Shown: piece by piece, positions 63,751 through 64,000 of the stretch | How the letters are laid out: the number at the start of each line of letters is the position of its first letter | How positions within the stretch are numbered: the first letter of the stretch is position 1 | Assembly: GCA_036785325.1 (NCBI GenBank) | Contig: JAXIVH010000017.1 | Location: forward strand, 1,685,785 to 1,749,784 | Length of the DNA: 64,000 nt | Source of the DNA: Urophycis tenuis | Taxonomy: Eukaryota > Chordata > Actinopteri > Gadiformes > Phycidae | Reading direction: 5' to 3' | The notes under the pieces: generated by a model | Databases searched by the model: none | Seen by the model: the letters and a program-made list of their open reading frames with translations, nothing else | What the model was told of the DNA's origin: nothing | Position numbers and translations under genes: made by a program

Positions 63751-63751
63751 A

Positions 63752-63951
63752 GTTAGCTCACGGGCCCCTGATGTTCCAGGATGTGTATGCAAAACGCGTC
63801 GTCATGCACTTGGGTCTTGTACGTCTTGTTTTGTCTCAGATGGTCCTGTGTAGCTCAGCTGGTAGAACATGGTTAACCGTTGCCGGGCTGGGAAGCACCT
63901 GGGTGTGCATGCATGTGCTTTAGGAATGGCTTTTCCTCCCAAGTTCCCTCA
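63752..63951 (+). repeat. Direct repeat copy 2 (tRNA-like SINE unit)
   Basis: Second copy of the 62,899 unit, with GTAGCTCAGCTGGTAGAAC as its tRNA-like A-box. Confidence 0.85.

Positions 63952-64000
<49 letters not shown>
63952..64000 (+). repeat. (CA)n microsatellite running off the window
   Basis: Pure CA to the last base; true length unknown. Confidence 0.95.

Overview
This is vertebrate, almost certainly teleost, nuclear DNA. The evidence is split exons with GT/AG borders, tRNA-derived SINEs with L2-type tails, hAT-like MITEs, and a very heavy load of dinucleotide repeats and G/C homopolymers. That simple-repeat load would suit a cod-like fish, but the species cannot be proved from the window. 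There are no bacterial or viral genes.

One gene dominates: a class 4 semaphorin on the minus strand, which I identify as sema4d (CD100). Fourteen coding exons lie between 24,960 and 12,703. Every exon junction keeps phase, and the joined coding sequence is 2,829 nt (942 residues plus stop). In order it encodes a signal peptide, a seven-bladed sema domain, a PSI domain, one Ig domain, a low-complexity stalk, a transmembrane helix and a cytoplasmic tail with the Sema4D-type DTGYETE and KPFDV blocks. Upstream there are two probable 5' exons: 51,274 to about 51,565, with a TATA-like box, and 42,184-42,295. Introns of 9 and 17 kb separate them from the start-codon exon.

The most interesting result lies downstream of the membrane exon. 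Four further minus-strand exons (10,929-11,288; 9,003-9,215; 8,399-8,490; 7,569-7,598) join in frame to coding exon 13. They encode a Ser-rich linker, a second and different Ig domain and a short charged tail ending in a stop, with no membrane segment. This gives a predicted secreted 781-residue form matching, as I remember it, the alternative C-terminus of human SEMA4D isoform 2. The locus therefore appears to choose between two terminal programmes: a membrane-bound receptor/ligand or a soluble ligand with a different Ig domain. The first secreted exon seems to lie inside the long 3' UTR of the membrane form.

Layout: 1-6.4 kb is intergenic, with a CpG-rich stretch at 0.35-1.0 kb and two CTCF-like sites. 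6.4-11.3 kb holds the secreted-form 3' exons. 10-13.9 kb is the membrane-form last exon and 3' UTR. 14.7-25 kb is the ectodomain exons. 25-51.3 kb is introns rich in (GT)n, counted on the sense strand, and minisatellites. 51.3-51.6 kb is the probable promoter and exon 1. 51.6-64 kb is upstream intergenic DNA with MITEs, hAT relics and SINEs; no convincing gene was seen there.
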